A DNA stretch of 64,000 nucleotides from contig NC_090451.1 of the NCBI RefSeq assembly GCF_031143425.1, forward strand, positions 665,164,575 to 665,228,574, written 5' to 3'. Source of the DNA: Pleurodeles waltl (taxonomy: Eukaryota > Chordata > Amphibia > Caudata > Salamandridae). The notes under the pieces were generated by a model, which saw only the letters and a list, made by a program, of their open reading frames with translations, searched no databases and was not told where the DNA came from. The position numbers and the translations under genes were made by a program. Positions 57,481 through 64,000 of the stretch are shown piece by piece; within the stretch, counting starts at the first letter, position 1, and each line of letters begins with the position of its first letter.

Positions 57481-60048
57481 TACTGATTTGGCATCTAACA
57501 TAACCACAAGAAAAGATTGTACCTGAAATGGAAGTCCACTGGCTGGAGACTCCAGCTTCAACCACTTAGAAGTAGATGACAAAGAAAGACATTCCTTGGG
57601 ATACATTTTTGAAGTCTTAAGGAACGGGATTCCAGTTCTGAACTGGATATAGAAACAGAGGATGAATATGCCACTGTGCCCAGGGGAAATAGGAAACGCA
57701 CAACACCTTTTGCCTTTATCAAAAGATGTGCTTTTGCTTGTTGACAAGATAATAAAGATGATAGTCAGTATCAATCTTTCTATTTTTCCTGCGTGTAAAA
57801 ATAACATTTCCATAGCTGTTGAAAAATGTGCGTTGATAAACATCCTGGTTTATAAAGGCAAAATCAGAATTGCTTTTTATTTTATAATTGTTTAAAATCA
57901 TTACAATATTTTGTAAACATTCCCATCATTCCCCATTAGGCTACTTGCACTATAAATGCACGTGAGCAAAGAAGATGCACTTTAAAATGACTTTGTAAAA
58001 GAAACTTAAAATACTCATGTTCTGTGAAGGTAAATACTGACATAATGGAAGATTTAGAAGGAGTGTACTTTATGTCAGACAAGACTGCAGATAGTCCAGA
58101 TCCATAATTGCAACCTCTGTCAAGGGATCTTGAAGCAACTAGTCATCTAGGTACGAAACACATCATCCGAGTAGATGCAGCAGGGTCACAGTACGATTCA
58201 TCATCCTGGTAAATACTATTAGGGTAGATCGTAGTCGAAAGGGCAGCGTGCTGAACTGAAAGTGTTTCCCTGAAATGCAGAACTGAAGAAATGTCTGATG
58301 ACAAACTGCATGCAACTGGACTGTGCAATCAGATCTACTATTTTCGTGAGGGCTTCCTTCAGAAAATAACATTAATTTTCCTCTGCAGAGTTTCTGTCTT
58401 GAATGGGATGTTCTGCATCCAGTTGTTGATCCCTATGAGGTTATCAATCTGAGCAACCAGTCTTCTCTATATTCATAATGGCATCAAGCCTGGACTTAAG
58501 TCTAAATATGCTGATATAGCCTTGATCCTTCAATTCTCTAAAGATAATTTCTGCACATTGTGATGTAAAGGAAGACCCAAAAGAGGAGCACACTGAAATT
58601 GCTGTAACACAAGTTCAGAAGATGTACCTGCAGCTTCCAAAATAGGGAATCCTACATTTCTAAGAATCCTCATAAAGATTTCAGGTTAGAACAACCAGAA
58701 GAGAATGGCTCAGAAGGTGAACCTTTTTCTGGATCAGTCTTGAAAGAGGAGGCACATGCATCTGAGTTACAGCTGTACTCTCATTAATCATTCTTTGTTA
58801 GCTAGATCCACCTGAGAACACCCATTATACCTACTTGCATGATTTATGGAAGGCAAAGGAGATGGAGAAACTGAATAAGAGGAATATGTAAAATGGTGCC
58901 TCATTCTGGTGCTTTGACCCTAGAGGCAATTCTGCGTCAAAATCAACTTAAACAGCACTGACACAGATAATGATGACTTACCTGCAGTGCACAATCTTCT
59001 CCAGTTGGGTTTCCAGTCAGGAAATGCAAGTAAGCCAAATTACAAGCTTCTGCAGAACTGCTACGTGCACATTCATGTTGTAAATAAATATTGGAGCCAA
59101 AGTTTACCACTATCTCTATCTTTCCACTTCAAGCATAAGCCATAGTCTTACTGTGAAATACATACCTAATAGGTATACCACTGCTGACTTTTCCTTCTTG
59201 TATACAGAAAAGGATCAGCACAAACCTCGCATGAGAGTCACTCATTGCGCAAGCTACAACCGGAGGATGATGGGTCTGAGGTCAGAGACCCGAGTCCTGT
59301 AGGGACCCTACAGTTTCAAAGTTCCTGTCTCAGTCTGAGATCAGAGACAAAAAACATAAGAACACATATATTCTTAAGTGTTCTAGTTCATAGCTTACAG
59401 CATACTTCTAGTTTTTTACGTCAAGCGTAACCGTTCGACCTGGTGTATACTTATACTGTGGGTTGAAGCAATTTAATTTGTTGGTTGCAGTGCCCTTTAA
59501 ATATTCTTGCTCACTAGCGTGCAGTTCTGCCTTTTTTTCCCTCCTTTTTCTGTTTCAGAGCAGTGACCAACTACTGTATTGGTCTACTTTGGTTTCTTTA
59601 TCTGTTACTATGACTGACCATTTTTTTACATTTCTTTGGTGGTCTCCTTTCACTGTGTGTGTTTTAGGCTGGTAGCTGCCTGCGTTTTATTGCAGCATTC
59701 CGTTCCTCCCACCTTTTCCTATGTCGCTGACAATTGTTTTGACTTTTTTTCCAGTGCTGTCCTCCTTTACCCGGCTCCTAAAATAAGCTTATTTTACTAA
59801 AGAAACACCATATGCCCTCACATTGCATCACAGAGAGTCTCTCTCTCTCCAGGGTCCCTCCCTGCCAGCACTCATGGCATCACTCACAGAGCATTGCTTA
59901 TCTCCTTTATTAGGACCATAAATCTTCTCAGGCTACTCTGCTTAGAGCTTTGTTGATATGAGGCAAAAATGCCTGCAAGATTTTTCATTCTGTTAACATA
60001 CAAACACTGTCCTTGGTCCAAAGGGTGAAATTTCCTTTCTGTTCACAT
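57481..60048. other. Unrecognised, possibly decayed retroelement on the minus strand
   Basis: Minus-strand reading around 58,080-58,500 gives broken peptide-like runs such as KEALTKIVDLIAQSSCMQF, but I cannot assign a family. No RT, integrase or protease motif is visible. Confidence 0.25.
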
Positions 60049-60160
60049 TTATGTAGCAAGAAAAGTCCAGTTAGGAATATACAAGGCTAATAGCTCTAAT
60101 TTAAGCAATCAAGAGACCCTCTGCATTGCAAATGCTTGTTTTTTTCTGTCTCATCATGGA
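60049..60160 (+). repeat. Dispersed family B, copy 2
   Basis: AAAAGTCCAGTTAGGAAT, TAATAGCTCTAAT and GCATTGCAAATGCTTG, as in 47,562-47,690. Confidence 0.65.
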
Positions 60161-60668
60161 AGCACCTCAAAACTAACCACTAGGACAAGGACATGCTTTG
60201 AAGAGGTAATAAAACTGCTACCTTGTAAATCCAAGTTGACTTGCTTAGGCTCAGTTAATTACCTTTAGGAAAGAGAGCTAGTGACATAAGTGTACCAGTT
60301 ATGAAGTCGATGCAGATGGGCTGAAAAGCTGTCCTCATTGGTGATGAAGTGGTGCATAACTGCAAAGTGGCTGCATATCATGTGTGACATCTCCAGCCAA
60401 TCCTGACACTTAACCAACATAATGTTGGATGCTGAGAATATTTTAGCCCTACGTACGAGGCTAAAAGCAGGATATTTGCTGTCCAGCTATGCTGTCCTGT
60501 ATCTTGCAGTTGGGTGAAAATCCTGATCTGGTTGAGGGTATCACATTTGACCCTACATGCCAACAGACCTGATTCTGGCATGATATTCCCAATTTTTTAA
60601 GCCAAATATGGCTTTATTTTATCTTTCTCACTCCTGAAATAATGCCATTAGGGAAAATACATCCCCAA
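60161..60668. other. No recognised gene or element
   Basis: Short frames only. Confidence 0.45.
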
Positions 60669-60940
60669 TTTTTAGGTTGAGGGCGCAAGCACTTTGACTT
60701 GTTGTAAGTAGTGTGGGCTTTTAACCATGCCCACCTCACGCCCTTCACTTTCATTCGTTTGTGGATTCTTTAAAAAATCATTGGTAAATGCTGTACATTA
60801 GTCCCACCTTGGGGCGGTTTGATTACCGCCTTGGACACCAACACTATTACAGGGATAATAACACGATTGCCAAAATACTTCAGTGTGGGCAAACTACTTT
60901 TATCTTTTGTCTATGCTTTGTGGCTGCCATGGCGCTCAAA
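60669..60940 (+). repeat. Dispersed family A, copy 2
   Basis: See 47,234-47,513. The spacing and order of blocks are conserved, with small indels. Confidence 0.7.
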
Positions 60941-60974
60941 GAGCTCAGAGTGCAAACCTGATCGGCGGTATCGT

Positions 60975-61415
60975 TTTTTGCATTATATGCACTCTGATCT
61001 GCTTAGTACAGATTCTTTGCAGCAGCCATACTAACCCTTTGCACTACTTTATAATGACTTCAAGGTTCCACTAGACAAAAGTTTGTTCTCTCTCCTGAAA
61101 GAACATAAATTGCCAGGGTTATTTTGCCATTGTTACATTCACTTTGTGATTTGCCTAGCACACGTTCTTTGCAGCAGGCATATTAACCCTCTGTGCTACC
61201 TTATAATGAGTCCAAGCTTCCACTAGAGAAATGTACGTTCTCTCTCCAGAAAGAGCCTTGACCCTCTGCCATACATTATAATGAGTCCAAACTTTCACTA
61301 GAAAAAAGTATGTTCTCTCTCTAAAAAGAACATTAATTGCCAGAGTTATTTTGACAATCTTATATTATTTGCACTCTGATCTGCTAAGTACACATTCTTT
61401 GCAGGACCAATATTC
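60975..61415 (+). repeat. Tandem repeat, about 157-bp unit, partly deleted copies
   Basis: TTCTTTGCAGCAGCCATA at 61,011 recurs at 61,168, and TTCTTTGCAGGACCAATA occurs at 61,397. TATAATGAGTCCAA and CACTAGA...GTTCTCTCTC recur at three places. The third copy lacks its first part, giving a step of about 90 bp. Confidence 0.75.
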
Positions 61416-62077
61416 ATTCTGGGACTTGTAGGTTTATTTTTATAACGTGATCCAAGCTGGAAACCAGCTCTTGGAGTAGTATTTATAAACCTGTACAGCT
61501 CCCTACTTCAATGCATGATACGCTATTTAGTTTATGTTTAAGCTTTGCATTCTGGGACTTAATGTTTTATTTTCATACTGTGATACAAGCTGCAAATACA
61601 AACCAGAAACCTGACTAGATTAACTACACATGTTTAAGTCTGTGAAACTTGAGCTGTGTTTGTATTTATAAAACTAACCTTGAGGCGAGCTTACAATTGA
61701 TTATGCTGTATAATGGTCAATATTTTATAACTATATTTCAGTTCAAGACTGACTGAGAATCATTAATATATATTGTGAGGTGGCTCTCTAAAGTGTGTGA
61801 AAAATCAAGGGCATTTTGTTTGACTTCCCAGACTGCAATAAAGTGACAGTGATCTAGTAAGCATTCATTCTTGAAGTACAATTGTTTATTCATTGCACCC
61901 CCCGAGCAATGTTGCATGTACCAATTACCAAGTAAATATGTTTTGCACCTGGGAGTAGTTTGTGTTTTAAGGGTCTTGTTTAAAAAAAATATTCCAGTAG
62001 GCCTACTAGCCCTTTAGTTATATGCAGGGCCATTTGAATTTTGTGCCAGAAAGGACACAAATATGTGGCAGGTTTGA
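61416..62077. other. No recognised gene; short repeated CATTCTGGGACTT motif
   Basis: ATTCTGGGACTTGTAG near 61,417 and GCATTCTGGGACTTAATG near 61,546 recall a common vertebrate transposon end, but no pair is defined. Confidence 0.35.
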
Positions 62078-62185
62078 CCAATTAATGTGGCAAAAAAGTC
62101 CAGTTATGCATTTACAATGCCAATTGCTCTAACTCAAGAAAATGCGAGGCCTATTGCAGTGCAAATGCTTGATTTTAATCTTGTT
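62078..62185 (+). repeat. Dispersed family B, copy 3
   Basis: AAAAAGTCCAGTTATGCAT, TACAATGCCAATTGCTCTAA and GTGCAAATGCTTGATT. Confidence 0.65.
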
Positions 62186-62727
62186 TCCCGTTTTAAAATG
62201 TTGGCATATGTATGTAACACAGATCTCATGGCAACTATACTAAAAGAATGTATGTGCACGTAGAATACAGCTTTAAAGTTTTCCTGGTCTGTCTGCTAAT
62301 TCATCATGCCTAGATATTTAAATTGCACCCCTATATTTGCCGCGGCATGATGCTAGACTTGTCTCCATTCAGATATATGTAGCCAAACATTTAAAAAATG
62401 AGCATATACCTTCTGAAACAGAAAAACCTTGAAAGTTACGTTTTTTTCTCTTTTGCTTAAAATAAAGGTGGGCAAACAACTATGTTTTCCAGCGACAGAA
62501 TGCTGTTTGTAATCAGATATCATCAAAGAGGAACGTTAAATGCGGTTTAGCAAAAACATTTTTTTAAGCCTACGGAACCAGGATTGATTCTCCAAATTTC
62601 TATAGGTCCCGCGTCACGTACGTTGTTAAACTGCTAGCTTAAACTTTTGGCATTAGGTCGGGTTATCAAATCAGTAACTCCAAATCCGTCTGATGCGCAC
62701 AGCTATTTGCTAGTGTTTGACAGCTAC
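62186..62727. other. No recognised gene or element
   Basis: AT-rich; nothing nameable. Confidence 0.45.
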
Positions 62728-62801
62728 GCTCCAAGATGGCCGCCTCGATGAAGTTAAGTTCAAACGTTGAAGACTGCGTCAGTGCTGTGCCGCCATCTTG
62801 G
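62728..62801. promoter_or_regulatory. Inverted pair of YY1-type sites
   Basis: CCAAGATGGCCGCC at 62,731-62,744 and GCCGCCATCTTGG at 62,789-62,801 are two near-consensus YY1 sites in opposite orientation, about 50 bp apart. Such sites are typical of housekeeping promoters and of some retrotransposon 5' ends. Confidence 0.5.
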
Positions 62802-63179
62802 ATTGGGATGAGTCTTCTCCATCTACGACATAGCGGTAGAATTGGCGTCTAATTTAATATAACTGTGTTACGTTCGCTACCATCCTGCATTTGTGTATTT
62901 TAATATTTATACGAACCAACACGGATGCATGAGCATAATTTAGTAAAACTTAACGATTTCAAATTTTGGAAGAGTATTTCCGATGCGTAATTTTACACTT
63001 TAAATACAAAATTATTTTTCCAGTTTAGAACATTAAAAAGCTCCGTTTACTCTGCTGTTCATTTTATATTAGCATCCGGGTGTAATTGAAGGTTTGCGAA
63101 TGGATTATAATATATATTGTTTTTCCGATACGGGTAACGCAAGACATACTCCAATGGAACTGATCTGAAACAGTAGACG

Positions 63180-63300
63180 TAGTCGTCCTTCGTTTGTGTC
63201 GACGCAGGCCAATGGCAAGAGTCGTGGGCGTTGTCTTTTTCATTGGGCGTGGCCTACGCTCTCATCAGGACCAGTCCCCTTACAGCTGCATCCTGAGCTC
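63180..63300 (+). promoter_or_regulatory. CpG-rich candidate promoter
   Basis: GCCAATGG (63,208-63,215), GTGGGCGTT and an inverted CCAAT/GGGCGTGGC cluster (63,241-63,254) lie in a CpG-richer block than the flanks. The layout suits a plus-strand TATA-less start, with any gene body lying past 63.3 kb. Confidence 0.4.
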
Positions 63301-64000
63301 AGAGCATCATCCGAGAGAGAAGCCGGAGCGTTTCTGTGTGGTGTGCTGTGAGGAGCGGGCCTGGAGCTCTTTCCAGGGGCAGACGAGCTCTTGCCAAAAC
63401 ACAGCAAGTCACGAATGGCCCGAAGGACGTCATCAAGCTAGGAACAACAGCATCATCTGAGCATAAGCCATTGGACGAAGTGCAGCAGGGGTTGTGGTTG
63501 GAGAGCAGAGCTCTCTAGGGGACCAGTTCACAATAAGGGCTTCTTCACAATACCAAAAAGGAGCTAAAAAACTAAGCTCAGTCCAGGAATCCAGGATTGC
63601 CAAGCAACTAAACGTTGGTACCCAAGAAAACAGGAGCCAGTCCCCAGTTTCACTGGATCAGGGACCGATCGTAGGTCAGCCCTGTAGTGTTAGTACAGAA
63701 TCCAGAACATGCTCAGCTCCTGTCACTCTCTGCCAGTCTAGACCTAGCATTTTGGCATATTTCAGCCTAGATCAGACAGCCAGAGCAAATCCAGTCTAGC
63801 TCTCTCTCTACCCAGCACTTAACTAAACGCCTCGGTCATTCAGATCAGGAACTTGGCCCACGCCTCAAGGACTTTAGGCCAGTCTGGTCTGCCCAGCCTT
63901 AGAGCCTAAAGAGGCGCAAGCCAGGAAAACAACCCACCCTCACATCAGTCACCAGGGATCGGAGGAGATCAGCCTGGCCTAGGCTCTTAGAGCAGTAGGT
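63301..64000 (+). other. Possible 5' exon or leader, not resolved
   Basis: Three overlapping plus frames (63,194-63,799) have no recognisable domain. If the promoter call is right this is 5' untranslated sequence or the start of an intron. Window ends here. Confidence 0.25.

Overview
This window looks like a stretch of a very large, repeat-rich vertebrate genome, most likely a salamander or newt. That assignment is inferred from three things. Protein-coding content is minimal. The one good gene belongs to a vertebrate family (C2CD4). The rest is a dense mix of L1, L2-like and other non-LTR retrotransposons, Penelope-like elements, hAT, PIF/Harbinger-like and piggyBac-like non-autonomous DNA transposons, and several tandem arrays. 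There are no bacterial operons, ribosome binding sites or CRISPR arrays. Most short reading frames arise by chance inside repeats.

Layout: 0-2.1 kb is a minus-strand Penelope-like reverse transcriptase split by a CACTC-rich minisatellite and a dispersed repeat (called R1 here). 4.2-8.6 kb has a hAT-like fragment, a tRNA-derived SINE head, a 5'-truncated L2-type LINE and a long but broken L1. 8.76-9.65 kb is a non-autonomous hAT element with an 8-bp target duplication. 11.2-12.3 kb is a nested foldback element of PIF/Harbinger type with TTA duplications. 13.5-15.2 kb is a diverged array of about 75 bp. Directly beside it, on the minus strand, lies the only convincing gene (15,291-15,962). It is C2CD4A/B-like but ends before the C2 domain, and it has a TATA/GC-box/CCAAT promoter at about 16.25-16.32 kb.

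17.3-23.3 kb is a minus-strand non-LTR retrotransposon with two ORFs; its catalytic YADD is YANN, and its 3' end is cut by a piggyBac-like terminus. 23.3-32.4 kb reads best as one broken Penelope-like element: terminal repeats at both ends, the N-terminal half of the ORF on the right, and a piggyBac-like element with a 383-bp tandem array plus a foldback MITE inserted in it. The terminal repeats carry a hammerhead-ribozyme-like core. 33.1-35.5 kb is a second, internally deleted L1. 37.1-37.9 kb is a second R1 copy holding a MITE; the copy near 1 kb gives the matching empty site.

38-64 kb is mostly old unique or decayed sequence with short non-autonomous transposons, several degenerate tandem arrays and recurring dispersed families. 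The right end (62.7-63.3 kb) has promoter-like features: an inverted pair of YY1-type sites and a CpG-rich block with CCAAT and GGGCG motifs. These could mark the 5' end of a gene lying to the right of the window.

The genes do not form a pathway. What the window shows is layered transposon insertion around one regulatory-type gene.
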